From NCBI RefSeq assembly GCF_000703085.1, contig NZ_JNLL01000001.1, positions 1,116,001-1,180,000 on the forward strand: 64,000 nt of DNA. The letters run 5' to 3'. Numbering within the stretch: position 1 is the first letter of the stretch; each line of letters opens with the position of its first letter. Source of the stretch: Persephonella sp. KM09-Lau-8 (GTDB lineage: Bacteria; Aquificota; Aquificia; Aquificales; Hydrogenothermaceae). Below are positions 17,490 to 26,340 of this stretch, piece after piece. Under the pieces are notes generated by a model. That model did not search any database. It had not been told where the DNA came from and saw only the letters and a program-made list of their open reading frames with translations. A program made the position numbers and the translations under genes.

Positions 17490-17517
17490 TATCATCAATT
17501 TTTGATAATAGCTATCA
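17490..17517. promoter_or_regulatory. Repeated TATCA/TGATA half-sites between hemC and the pilus locus
   Basis: TATCA at 17490-17494, TGATA at 17503-17507 and TATCA at 17513-17517 form two overlapping inverted repeats (8-nt and 5-nt gaps). They lie in the divergent gap upstream of both hemC and the InsA-like gene, where an operator would be expected. No regulator is identified. AT-richness makes chance occurrence possible. Confidence 0.3.
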
Positions 17518-17585
17518 TTAATAATTTTTTAGATGTAAATTAATAACACCCATAAAATTATTAAAGGGGGGTGGACTTCTATCTG

Positions 17586-17867
17586 ATGGCTAAAAATAAC
17601 ACAATAAAATGCCCTAATTGTAATTCAACAAATTGCGTTAAAAATGGTAAAGTAAACGGCAGACAGACCTATCTATGTAAAGAATGTTATTCAAGGTTTT
17701 TAGTAGAAAGGAATAAAAAAAGATATCCACCAAGTTTAAAAAAAGAAGCAATTAAATTATACAAAGAGGGTAAAACTTTGACGGAAATCGCAAATATACT
17801 AAATATAAAAGTTCAAACCGTTCATTACTGGATTAAACATAAATCATCAAATTTGGAAAATAATTGA
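17586..17867 (+). CDS. InsA-like zinc-ribbon/HTH protein, orphan from IS1-type elements
   Basis: 93 aa. The N-terminal zinc ribbon has C-x2-C ... C-x2-C (CPNCNSTNCVKNG and YLCKECYSRF), followed by a helix-turn-helix (LTEIANILNIKVQTVHYWIK). This is the InsA architecture of IS1-family transposons, but no InsB catalytic gene and no terminal repeats are visible. A run of six Gs followed by TGG 10-15 nt upstream could act as ribosome binding site; ATG at 17586 is preferred over GTG at 17571. Because it sits alone just upstream of a pilus operon it could be a domesticated DNA-binding regulator, or merely an IS remnant. Confidence 0.75.
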   Translation: MAKNNTIKCPNCNSTNCVKNGKVNGRQTYLCKECYSRFLVERNKKRYPPSLKKEAIKLYKEGKTLTEIANILNIKVQTVHYWIKHKSSNLENN

Positions 17868-17944
17868 CAGTAAGAGGGGGTGAAGTTTAATTTTTTAGTA
17901 AGAAAGAAAAAATAATAATTAATTATTAATTTTTAATAATGCTA

Positions 17945-17967
17945 ATTAATCCCCCGGGGGAGTTAAT
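17945..17967. promoter_or_regulatory. GC-rich palindrome before the pilus operon
   Basis: CCCCCGGGGG (17951-17960) flanked by ATTAAT and AGTTAAT makes a nearly perfect inverted repeat in an otherwise AT-only gap, 24 bp before the first pilin ATG. It could be an operator for the adjacent zinc-finger protein or a stem in the pilin leader. Short G5-G6 runs also occur at 17565-17571 and about 17876. Confidence 0.4.
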
Positions 17968-17990
17968 AATAACAAAGGGAGGTAAAAACC

Positions 17991-18422
17991 ATGAAAAAAT
18001 TAGTAATTGCAGGTCTCACAGCTACAGTAATCCCATTTGCTGCTATGGCTGGAACAGATTCTGATAGTTTCACAATTACCGCAACAGTTTCTCCTTATTG
18101 TGAGGTGACATCTCCAGCAGGAGACATTTCAGTCAGCTACAATCCTTATGACGATACTGATGTTACCACTACAGCCACAACAGGATTTAACTGTGTAGAA
18201 GGAACAAGTTATTCTATAACTGTAACTGCACCATCGGCTCTTACAAGCACTGATACTACAGATACCTTATCAATCAATGTAAGCCCAACATCTGGTTCCG
18301 GAACAGATAGCAATGGTATGGAAGGAGCAGAAAGCTTTACTATGAATATAACAATTCCAGCTGGACAGGATGTAGCAGTTGGAACATATTCAGGAACCGT
18401 AACAGTAGATATAAGCTACTAA
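17991..18422 (+). CDS. Spore-coat-U-domain pilin, probable major subunit
   Basis: 143 aa: signal peptide ending FAAMAG, then a small Ser/Thr-rich beta domain with two cysteines (Cys at PYCEV and NCVEG) and the typical C-terminal edge VAVGTYSGTVTVDISY. This is the SCPU family of chaperone-usher pilins. GGGAGG ribosome binding site 8 nt upstream. First gene of the operon and directly followed by a terminator-like hairpin, so it should be the most abundant product. Lacks any anchor; assembled by the downstream chaperone and usher. Confidence 0.9.
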   Translation: MKKLVIAGLTATVIPFAAMAGTDSDSFTITATVSPYCEVTSPAGDISVSYNPYDDTDVTTTATTGFNCVEGTSYSITVTAPSALTSTDTTDTLSINVSPTSGSGTDSNGMEGAESFTMNITIPAGQDVAVGTYSGTVTVDISY

Positions 18423-18430
18423 AATCAGGG

Positions 18431-18456
18431 AGGGGTAGGCATATCTACCCCTTTTT
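18431..18456 (+). terminator. Intrinsic terminator/attenuator after the first pilin gene
   Basis: Perfect 8-bp stem AGGGGTAG (18431-18438) / CTACCCCT (18445-18452) with a 6-nt loop, followed directly by TTTTT. It lies between the first and second pilin genes inside the operon, so partial termination would raise the first pilin relative to the chaperone, usher and other pilins. Confidence 0.85.
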
Positions 18457-18473
18457 AATGTGAGGTGAGAACA

Positions 18474-18962
18474 ATGAAAAGAAAAATAATAGCCTCAATT
18501 TTAGGGGTAGGGGTTGTATGGAGTGGATCTGTTGCAGAGGGAACTGCAACAGATAGTTACACAGTAGAAGCAACTGTATCCCCTTATTGTGAAATACTTT
18601 CTTTATCTGATGTGTCTATCTCTTATAATCCTTATAGACCTTCGGTAACATCGGAACCAGCAAGTTTTTCTTTTAAATGTGTAAAAGGAACAAATTTCCA
18701 GATATCAGCGACCAGTGCAAATGGTGGATATCTGGTAAAGACAGATGATCCAGATGAAAAAATTGCTTACTCGCTGGGAGCTTATGTCCAATACGCATCT
18801 TCAACTGCCTTTAGCTCAGACATATTTACCACCTCTTTAAGTGCTACAGCCGAAACAAAAGAGCCTCCAGTAGCAGCTTTAAGATTTACAAATATACCGT
18901 CAGGTCAGAATGTAAGTGTAGGAACTTATACAGATACAGTCACACTTACAATAACATATTGA
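18474..18962 (+). CDS. Spore-coat-U-domain pilin, second subunit
   Basis: 162 aa, signal peptide followed by an SCPU domain clearly paralogous to the first pilin: TDSYTVEATVSPYCEI and ISYNPY parallel the first gene's motifs, and the C-terminus GQNVSVGTYTDTVTLTITY is nearly the same. GAGGTG lies 6 nt before ATG 18474; an in-frame GTG at 18465 is within that ribosome binding site and is rejected. Probably a minor shaft or adaptor subunit. Confidence 0.88.
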   Translation: MKRKIIASILGVGVVWSGSVAEGTATDSYTVEATVSPYCEILSLSDVSISYNPYRPSVTSEPASFSFKCVKGTNFQISATSANGGYLVKTDDPDEKIAYSLGAYVQYASSTAFSSDIFTTSLSATAETKEPPVAALRFTNIPSGQNVSVGTYTDTVTLTITY

Positions 18963-18987
18963 ATAAGGATGGGAGGGTGTTTAATTA

Positions 18988-19752
18988 ATGGAAACCACTA
19001 AAAAAACTTTTTTCATCCTCCTTCCCCTTTTTTTCTTTCTTATAAATGGGGCTTTTGCCCTTGATTTTTCTATACAGCCAATAAGGATTTATATGTCTGC
19101 TGAAAAAAATACCGCTGTATTTAAGATTGAAAATCTAACAGAGAAAAAGACAATAACCGTAGAAACGGAAGTTAAGGAATGGGATCAGGATGAAAATGGA
19201 AAGTTTATCTTAAAAGAGACAGAAGATTTAATCGTTGTTCCTCCATATATAGAACTTGAGCCAAGACAAAAACAGCTTGTTAAACTGGCTTATTTAGGGT
19301 CGTTTGATGGAAAAATTCAAAAAACATATCGTTTAATAGTAAAACAGATTCCTCAAGAGATAAAACCGGAAAAAAATCCTAAAAAAATTAAAACTGCTAT
19401 TCAGATTGTTTTGCACGTAAGCGTTCCTGTTTTTGTTAATCCTCCTGGAGTAGATATTTCTTATGATTTAGACATAACTCCTGTATATAAAGGTAAGGAC
19501 AAAATAGTTCTCGATATAAAAAATAAAGGTAACGGATTTACACGGATAATTAATGTTCAATGTTTTAAAGGAGATAAAGAAATATATAACAAAGATTATG
19601 CATTTTACATCCTTCCACAAAAAGAGGTTAAGTTTATCATAAAGAAATTTACAAATGAAAACGGTAAATCTACTGTGGCACAATTCGAAGAAATACCAGA
19701 TAAAATAAAAATCACACTTGAAGATGGCAAAGAGATTTCTATTAATCTTTAG
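18988..19752 (+). CDS. PapD-like periplasmic pilus chaperone
   Basis: 254 aa. Signal peptide to about residue 24 (GAFA), then two Ig-like domains: first with IQPIRIYMSAEKNTAVFKIEN and EPRQKQLVKLAYLG, second starting near ISYDLDITPVYKG. It binds SCPU pilins in the periplasm and hands them to the usher. GGGAGGG lies about 11 nt upstream of the ATG. Its last 29 nt overlap the true start of the usher gene. Confidence 0.88.
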   Translation: METTKKTFFILLPLFFFLINGAFALDFSIQPIRIYMSAEKNTAVFKIENLTEKKTITVETEVKEWDQDENGKFILKETEDLIVVPPYIELEPRQKQLVKLAYLGSFDGKIQKTYRLIVKQIPQEIKPEKNPKKIKTAIQIVLHVSVPVFVNPPGVDISYDLDITPVYKGKDKIVLDIKNKGNGFTRIINVQCFKGDKEIYNKDYAFYILPQKEVKFIIKKFTNENGKSTVAQFEEIPDKIKITLEDGKEISINL

Positions 19753-22068
19753 TCTGCTTATCTTTACCCAGTCGGCTGCAATCTCAGCAGAAAAAGGCCT
19801 GAAACTTTACATATTAGGGTTATATGTAAATAACATATATCTCGGCGATTCTATTGTATATATTAAAAAAAAAGTTTGTATGTAAAACAGTCAGAACTTA
19901 AACGGATTGGCCTTACAAAAATACCTCCTAATGTTACTAAACTTATCAAAAAACAACCTTACGTATGTATCACATGCATAAAAGGAGTAGAAATTGATAT
20001 AAACTATAATCTTCTTACAGCTAATATAAAAGTGCCTCCTGAATACTTTTCCCAAAAAAAAGTAGAGATTAAAAGAAGAAAAATAACTCCTGTGGAAAGT
20101 AATGGATGGTTTATAGAATATGATTCTTTGTATTCTAAATATTCTACCCACAATGAATTAAGAACAAAACTCAATTTTAATTACTTTTTTTCAAATAAAA
20201 ACTTTTACACAGATTTTGTCCATTATTCCGATCAAAATGAAAATAAGCTTATACGTCTGGATTCTATGCTACGTATAGATGACGTGCCTAATATAAGAGA
20301 GATTGATATTGGAGATATATACCTCCAAAACTCTATATGGAATTACTATTTACGGGTTGGCGGTTTTAGAATAGGCACAAATTATGATCTGAGACCAGAT
20401 ATTATTACTTATCCTTTACCGGATTTTTCCGGAAAGATAGCCGTTCCATCATCGATTGATATTTTTGTGGAAAATGCTAAGGTCTTTTCCCAGAATCTAA
20501 AACCGGGTCCTTTTGAAATAAGAGATATTCCTGTAATAACTCCTGAAGGAAATATAAGAGTTGTTATAAGAGATGTATTAGGAAGAGAAAAAATTGTTGA
20601 AATTCCTTACGCAACAGATAGAAATCTGTTAAAAAAAGGCCTAAAAGATTACTTTTTTACAGCAGGATTCTTGAGAAAGGATTATTTAAACAAAAGTTTT
20701 GATTATTCTAAATTTGTCATTAACAGTGAATACAGAAAAGGGCTTACTGATAATCTGACTGGAGGTTTTAGCTTTTATCTTCAGGGATTAGATGGATTAA
20801 ATACAGGATTTGGAATTTATTACTTATTGGGCAAGTTTGGTTTAATATCTCCAAATCTTTCCTTTTCTTATGACAAAAAGAAATCCTCAACGGGTTTCCA
20901 GTATGGTATAACCTACTCTAAAAATCTCAGATTTTTGAGACTTAGACTTTCTGCAATAAAAAGTTCAGATAATTTCTTTATGCCTTCAAATGTTTATGGT
21001 CAACCGAAGGATTATTATAATGCTCTTGTTGGATTTAGACTATTTAAGTTTGGTTTTCTAAACTTTTCTTACATAAAAAGAACCTACTTTGATCATCCGG
21101 ATTCAACTAATATAAATGTTTCTTATTCTAAAAACTTATTCAAACGAATAAATGTATCACTATCGTACAACATGTATAAATCAGAAACAAATAATAAATC
21201 TTTCCGTTTTTCTATAAACATACCTATTGGGAAATCATATTACTCAAGCCTGAATTACCAAAAAAATGAAAATCAAACTAAATACTCGCTTAGCATTAAC
21301 CAACGATACAACCCATTTGATAAATTCTCTTTCAAAGGAAGGATAGAGAAAACACAGGAATATAACAATATTTATGTAGATTTAAGTTATAATGCCAAAT
21401 ATGCAACAGTATACTCTGAAATTTCTTATTCTTCAGGATTTGATAACTCTCTATCTTATAGAATAGGACTGCAGGGAAGTCTTGTCCGTTTAGGAGGTAA
21501 ATTTTTCCTCCGAAGAGCCGTTCAGGATAGCTTTGGCATAGTAAAAATAGAGCCACCTATTAAAAATGCAAAAGTGTTAGTCAATAACAGGTATGCTGGG
21601 AAAACAGATAAAGAAGGCACGTTATTCATCCCAACCTTTTATCCGTATTATCCAAATGAAGTATCAATAGACCCTTCAAGCCTTAATGTTAAAACATATA
21701 TTGATAAGAATGTTGTTACATTTGTGCCTTATAAAAATCATGGATATCTCATAAAATTCAAAGCAGAGCAGATGAATTCTGTTAGATTAAAAATAAAATT
21801 CCCTGATGGAACTTTTCCTGAACCTGGAACACATTTTTATGTAGACGGCAAAAAGGTGGGAATTATAGGTTATAAAGGCAAAGCATTCATTGAAAACATT
21901 TCAGTGGGAGAACATACAGCAACTATTGATTACGGTTATACAGGATGTAGTTTTAAAATAAAAATAACAAAAGATATTATAAAGAAAGTAGTTCCATATA
22001 TCGGGGAGTATATATGCAGGCCTATTAAGGAGGGAAAAAATGAAGATAGTAAAAATAATATTGATTAG
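19724..22068 (+). CDS. Outer-membrane fimbrial usher, frame-interrupted at an A9 tract
   Basis: FimD/PapC-type pore that assembles the pilus. ATG at 19724 gives a signal peptide (MAKRFLLIF... to about residue 22) and the start of the usher N-domain (LYILGLYVNNIYLGDSIVYI), but this frame meets TAA at 19883-19885. The rest (plug, beta-barrel, C-terminal domains) continues in the -1 frame to 22068. The switch point is nine consecutive As at 19865-19873; ten As, or a -1 slip there, would give an intact protein of about 781 aa reading IKKKSLYVKQSELKRIGL. No other disruption was seen. It could be phase variation, slippage decoding, or a sequencing error. Low GC. Confidence 0.85.
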
Positions 22069-22519
22069 TTTGTTAATATTAATAGAATCTTTTGCAAAAG
22101 AGCATAATTTCAATAATAGTGGAAGTTGTTATGCTCAGATAGAAGATATATCATTTGGAGTTTACAATCCTTTCGACCGCATAGTCAAAAGAACATATGC
22201 AACTTTAAGAGTTGTGTGTAACTCTAAGAATAATATATCTTTTACAGTTAAAGTGTTAGGTGGAAATAGTAGTAATCCAGCCAAAAGGTATCTTTATTCT
22301 GCATCTTCCGGTGGAAAACTTTATTACAACTTATTCTATAGAAACTGTATACTTGGAGATGGAACTCAAAACACTTGTGTAATTTCAGGAATGACAAGAT
22401 GTGGAAGGAAACATTTCAGTGAAAGAAGATTCTGTATAGTTGGCGTAATACCCCCTATGCAAAATGTTCCTGTAGCAGATGATTATCAGGATCATCTTAC
22501 TGTGATTATAGAGTATTAA
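22040..22519 (+). CDS. Spore-coat-U-domain protein, possible pilus tip subunit
   Basis: 159 aa with signal peptide (to about residue 19). The SCPU features ISFGVYNPFD, two early cysteines and the terminal VPVADDYQDHLTVIIEY are present, with four further cysteines in the second half (FYRNCILG, NTCVISGMTRC, RRFCIVG) not found in the other two pilins. Last gene of the operon, overlapping the usher C-terminus by 29 nt with AGGAGG upstream. Position and extra disulfides suggest a tip or adhesin role; inference. Confidence 0.8.
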   Translation: MKIVKIILISLLILIESFAKEHNFNNSGSCYAQIEDISFGVYNPFDRIVKRTYATLRVVCNSKNNISFTVKVLGGNSSNPAKRYLYSASSGGKLYYNLFYRNCILGDGTQNTCVISGMTRCGRKHFSERRFCIVGVIPPMQNVPVADDYQDHLTVIIEY

Positions 22520-23547
22520 AGAATATGCCAGCTTTTGGGGATAAATATTCTTTCGTAAGTTTTTAGGGCAAATCTGTCTGTCATACCTGCAACATAATCA
22601 ACAGCTGCCTGCTTAGGCTCATATTCCCCCCATAGCTCCAGATATTTCTGGTAATACGGAATTTCTTCATAATGCTCCACAAAATATTCATATAAAGCCC
22701 TTACTATTCCTTTTCCTTTTTCCAGCTCATCAACAACAGGTTTTGCAAGATAAACATTATCAAATAACCACTGCCTAAGGTCATACATAGCTTTATATAT
22801 CTTCTCATCCATTACAATATGCTGGTAGTTATTTTCAATTGTTGAGTAGATTACACTTTTTACTATGGTTGAAATTCTTTCAGATTTTGTTTCACCTAAG
22901 ATTTTTTTTATGTCAGAAGGTATATCATTTTCATCTATCAAACGGGCTCTCATTGCGTCCTCAAGGTCGTGGTTTATATAGGCTATTTTGTCTGCAAGTC
23001 TTATTATTTCTCCTTCAAGGGTTTTTGGCATATTTCCTTCCGCTATAAGTGGAGAATTACCTTTACTATGCTTTAATATTCCATCTTTCACCTCTTCAGT
23101 AAGGTTAAGCCCTCTGCCTTCATTTGCTAATTTTTCCACAACCCTAAGGCTTTGTCTGGCATGATGGTATGAAGCCCCTTCCTTCAAGATAAACTCCCCT
23201 GCATGTCCAAAAGGAGTATGCCCAAGGTCATGTCCAAGGGCTATTGCTTCCACAAGGTCTTCATTAAGGCGTAATGCTTTTGCTATTGTTCTACCTATCT
23301 GGGCTACTTCTAATGTATGGGTCATTCGTGTTCTGTAGTGGTCACCTTCAGGGGATAAAAAAACCTGTGTTTTATGTTTTAATCTGCGGAATGCCTTTGA
23401 ATGAAGAATTCTATCCCTGTCTCTCTGGAATTTTGTTCTAAGGTCACATTCTTTTTCTTCTTTTTCCCTTTTTGCCTCTCTGCTTTTGGCAGCAGAAGGA
23501 TGTAAAAACTGGTATTCTAACTCTTCTAATTGCTCTCTTATATTCAT
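22516..23547 (-). CDS. dgt: Deoxyguanosinetriphosphate triphosphohydrolase-like HD protein
   Basis: Hydrolyses dNTPs to nucleoside and triphosphate. HD-domain residues: the TRMTHTLEVAQIGR histidine, the HDLGHTPFGHAGE pair, and the later LADKIAYINHD aspartate. 343 aa from ATG 23547, which has AAGGTG 4 nt upstream; a GTG two codons earlier is less likely. Belongs to the shorter type 2 subfamily. Convergent with the pilus operon, sharing four bases with it. Confidence 0.93.
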   Translation of the reverse strand: MNIREQLEELEYQFLHPSAAKSREAKREKEEKECDLRTKFQRDRDRILHSKAFRRLKHKTQVFLSPEGDHYRTRMTHTLEVAQIGRTIAKALRLNEDLVEAIALGHDLGHTPFGHAGEFILKEGASYHHARQSLRVVEKLANEGRGLNLTEEVKDGILKHSKGNSPLIAEGNMPKTLEGEIIRLADKIAYINHDLEDAMRARLIDENDIPSDIKKILGETKSERISTIVKSVIYSTIENNYQHIVMDEKIYKAMYDLRQWLFDNVYLAKPVVDELEKGKGIVRALYEYFVEHYEEIPYYQKYLELWGEYEPKQAAVDYVAGMTDRFALKTYERIFIPKSWHIL

Positions 23548-23600
23548 TTTCACCTTTTTGGGTTATATTTATTTTGATACTACTTTTTCGGAGGCTTAAA

Positions 23601-24074
23601 GTGAAAAATATAGTATTAGGTTTAATTTTGGCAATATTTGTAATTACAGGAATATCAACTGCTAAAGATATTGAGAAACTCTATTTTTATGATTTAAATG
23701 GTAAAAAGGTCAGTGTGGCAAGTTTTAAAGGAAAACCTACTGTGCTTGTATTCTGGCAACTACACTGTCTGGGATGTGAAAGGGAACTTCCTGAGGTATC
23801 AGAACTGGCAAAGGAATATAAAGACAAAGTGAGATTTTATGCGGTTGTTATAAATACAAGGGACATACTGACAATTGAAGAGAAAAAAAGGGAGTGGGGA
23901 TTTGACCTACCGGTACTGATTTCTGACTACAAAACAATGGTTGCATTTAATATATTTGGTACGCCAACAACTATTGTTCTGGACAAAAACTTGAAAATAA
24001 AAGCCAGATTTATGGGTGCAGGTAAAGTAAAATTCTTAAAAAAAGTTTTAGATAGACTTACAAAAAGTAAATAA
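23601..24074 (+). CDS. Exported TlpA-like thioredoxin-fold protein
   Basis: 157 aa. GTG start at 23601 with GGAGG 6 nt upstream, giving a signal anchor (residues 2-19) then a thioredoxin fold with the redox motif CLGC (Cys56, Cys59) in VFWQLHCLGCERELPE and cis-Pro in GTPTTIV. Probably reduces periplasmic disulfides, for example in cytochrome c maturation, which the cbb3 operon in this window would need. Partner unknown. Confidence 0.85.
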   Translation: MKNIVLGLILAIFVITGISTAKDIEKLYFYDLNGKKVSVASFKGKPTVLVFWQLHCLGCERELPEVSELAKEYKDKVRFYAVVINTRDILTIEEKKREWGFDLPVLISDYKTMVAFNIFGTPTTIVLDKNLKIKARFMGAGKVKFLKKVLDRLTKSK

Positions 24075-24141
24075 ACAAAATTCAAAGCATGACATATATT
24101 TTCTATACAAAATTTTAAATCCCAATGAAAATAAAATTGGT

Positions 24142-24147
24142 TATAAT
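24142..24147 (+). promoter_or_regulatory. Consensus -10 element upstream of the receptor-channel gene
   Basis: TATAAT 26 bp before the GTG at 24173, in a 98-bp AT-rich gap. No matching -35 sequence at 16-18 bp spacing was seen, so this is a weak promoter call. It would give the gene its own transcript. Confidence 0.4.
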
Positions 24148-24172
24148 GTTTTAGATTTAATAATTTATAAAG

Positions 24173-26317
24173 GTGTTTATAAATAATAAAAGTGAAAATA
24201 TCAAAAAACCTGCAATACTATTATTAATATTTCTCATTTGTGTAAGTGTTTTTTCTTTTTTTATATGGAAATATAATCTAAATTCTGCAACATATAAAGG
24301 TCAAGATTACGTAGTTTTAGTTATAACCAATTATTCTTATAAAAATAAACCAAAAGGTTACAATTTAAGGAAAATAAATAAAAAAGCACAAAACAAAATT
24401 GAAAGATTCGTAAAACAAAACCTTAAAAATGTCAAAATAATCTGGATAGATTATCCAGAGGAAGCACGAAAAAAAAGTTCTCCAAAAGGTCAAAAACTAT
24501 ATAAGCAATTTCGGAAAAAACTCCAAACTATTATTAAAAAATATAAATCCAGACTTATACTTGTGGTCGATGGCACAATTTCAAAAACAGCACAGGATAC
24601 TCTTGATATTATTCCTCCTGAAATTCCAGTTTGGACAGGGGCTTCAAGTAAAGACGCCAACTCAAAATTTAAAGGCAAGGAGATATTCTCTACAGCTGCA
24701 TCTCCTTTTTACTCAAAAGCTTATTTCATACTTAAAGCTATAGAACTTTTAAATCTCAAAGGGATTGTTTTTATCTTAAGTGATCAACAAAAAGATTCTC
24801 CCTATTCTTATTCAATTAAAGAAGCCCTTGAAAAAAGTAATGATATAAAAAATCATAAGATATCTTTAATAACTGTAAAGAAAAGCTCTTTTGAAAAAGA
24901 GGAAAAATTCATATTACAAAATAATAATCTTAAAAATTACTTATGGGTTCTCGGAATCGGAGATTCTTCTAATGCAATGTATGAATTCTATAAAAATTAT
25001 TTAGAGGGAAGGAAGTTAAATGTAATGTTTATTTATTTTAGCTCCTCATTATACGACAAAGAATTTGCAAATGAAGACAATATATTTTTTATAAGTTCTC
25101 ATTTAAACAGAAAAAATCCTTTTGATTATTCATATCTTGGGGGAAAAGTTCTTTCTCTTTGTAACTATAATATCAAGTGTGTTCATTCTTATGACTATAA
25201 TTGGAGAAATTTTTTCAATAGAATTTCAATTATTTTGGATAAAAAAATCTCCTCATTAATTAAAAGTCAAAAAAGTGTCACAGAAATAAGAACAGTTATA
25301 CGTAAAAAAATCAAAAAAAGTTCACTATACCATCCTTTTGTAGATAAAATAACCCAAGAAATTTATGTTGCTTATCCATACAATACTAAAAAAGGATTAA
25401 CTATTTATTATAATGGCATCTATCCTTGGCTTGTAAATAGATATTTAATAAAGGTAAAAAATAATAAAAGAGAATTATTTGAAAAACAAGTGGTATGTCT
25501 TTATGTGGATCCCAGTAACAGATACGAATGTAATAAAGTAGTCCCTGTAGTGTATATAGAACCTTTCATAAGAAAGATAAATATACTTTCTCTCTCAACA
25601 GATAAAGCTGTTATAGAGATGTTAGTCAAGCTAAGATATTTAAAAACTTCAAATAACAATTTTGAAATTGGTAAAAACATTGACATAAGCACATCTGTTG
25701 AATTCGTAGGAGAACGTTCTATCTCACAGATTTCTGCAAGGGAATATAAAGATTATATAGAAAAGCTCTATGACGTTAGGTTAATTGCTCCAGTTAGAGG
25801 CAATTTATTTTCTTTTCCTTTTAATAAAGCATGGATTGATATTGAATTTTTCCCAAAAAATTTTAAGGAAAATCCCTTTTTAATTCAGATATTATCTTCT
25901 TACGAACCTTTTGAAAGTCAAAATATATCTTCAAATTGGAAAATTACCAATTGGTTTTCCTCTTCTTCCAAAAAAGTTTTAATTTCTGAAAATATTCCCT
26001 ATATAGGGTATAGATATTACTTTTCCATTCAATTAGAGAGGTTAAATCCTTATCAAATTTTATTTAAATATTTTGCTCCTGCACTAATTATTACATTGGT
26101 AGGGTTAATTGCTGCTTATTACATTATAAGATACGGTAGAAGTCATATAGATTTCATTGATATCTTAAATGGGGTTATTCTTGGAATAATTTCTATTTAT
26201 TTCATATTTAGTTTATTGGTTTCAATAAGTAATCTAATTTTCATGGATGTTGTATTTTTTATACTTGTTCTCTTTATGAGTATCATATTGGTATATGCGA
26301 TTTTCAGATTAAAATAA
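24173..26317 (+). CDS. Periplasmic-binding domain fused to a pentameric ligand-gated channel-like domain
   Basis: 714 aa. Residues 13-32 form a signal anchor. Residues about 45-345 look like a type 1 periplasmic-binding fold (alternating strands and helices, LNLKGIVFILSDQQKDSPYS, LWVLGIGDSSNA). Residues about 455-625 resemble the extracellular beta-sandwich of Cys-loop/GLIC-type channels, with PFNKAWIDIEFFP and NWKITNWFSS at the expected places. Then come helices at 630-652 (directly after RYYFSIQLERLNPYQ, as M1 is in channels), 662-684 and 690-711. A fourth helix is missing. GTG start is uncertain. Fusions of these two modules are known in prokaryotes. Assignment rests on pattern recognition. 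Very AT-rich, monocistronic. Confidence 0.6.
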   Translation: MFINNKSENIKKPAILLLIFLICVSVFSFFIWKYNLNSATYKGQDYVVLVITNYSYKNKPKGYNLRKINKKAQNKIERFVKQNLKNVKIIWIDYPEEARKKSSPKGQKLYKQFRKKLQTIIKKYKSRLILVVDGTISKTAQDTLDIIPPEIPVWTGASSKDANSKFKGKEIFSTAASPFYSKAYFILKAIELLNLKGIVFILSDQQKDSPYSYSIKEALEKSNDIKNHKISLITVKKSSFEKEEKFILQNNNLKNYLWVLGIGDSSNAMYEFYKNYLEGRKLNVMFIYFSSSLYDKEFANEDNIFFISSHLNRKNPFDYSYLGGKVLSLCNYNIKCVHSYDYNWRNFFNRISIILDKKISSLIKSQKSVTEIRTVIRKKIKKSSLYHPFVDKITQEIYVAYPYNTKKGLTIYYNGIYPWLVNRYLIKVKNNKRELFEKQVVCLYVDPSNRYECNKVVPVVYIEPFIRKINILSLSTDKAVIEMLVKLRYLKTSNNNFEIGKNIDISTSVEFVGERSISQISAREYKDYIEKLYDVRLIAPVRGNLFSFPFNKAWIDIEFFPKNFKENPFLIQILSSYEPFESQNISSNWKITNWFSSSSKKVLISENIPYIGYRYYFSIQLERLNPYQILFKYFAPALIITLVGLIAAYYIIRYGRSHIDFIDILNGVILGIISIYFIFSLLVSISNLIFMDVVFFILVLFMSIILVYAIFRLK

Positions 26318-26340
26318 AAATAAACTAACTATCCATATTT

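Noticed and set aside
17571-17867. Complete IS1-type insertion sequence
   Set aside because: No InsB-like DDE transposase and no terminal inverted repeats around the InsA-like gene.
19876-22068. Usher starting at TTG 19876 as a complete gene
   Set aside because: That start gives no signal peptide and cuts the usher N-domain; the missing part is present upstream in another frame.
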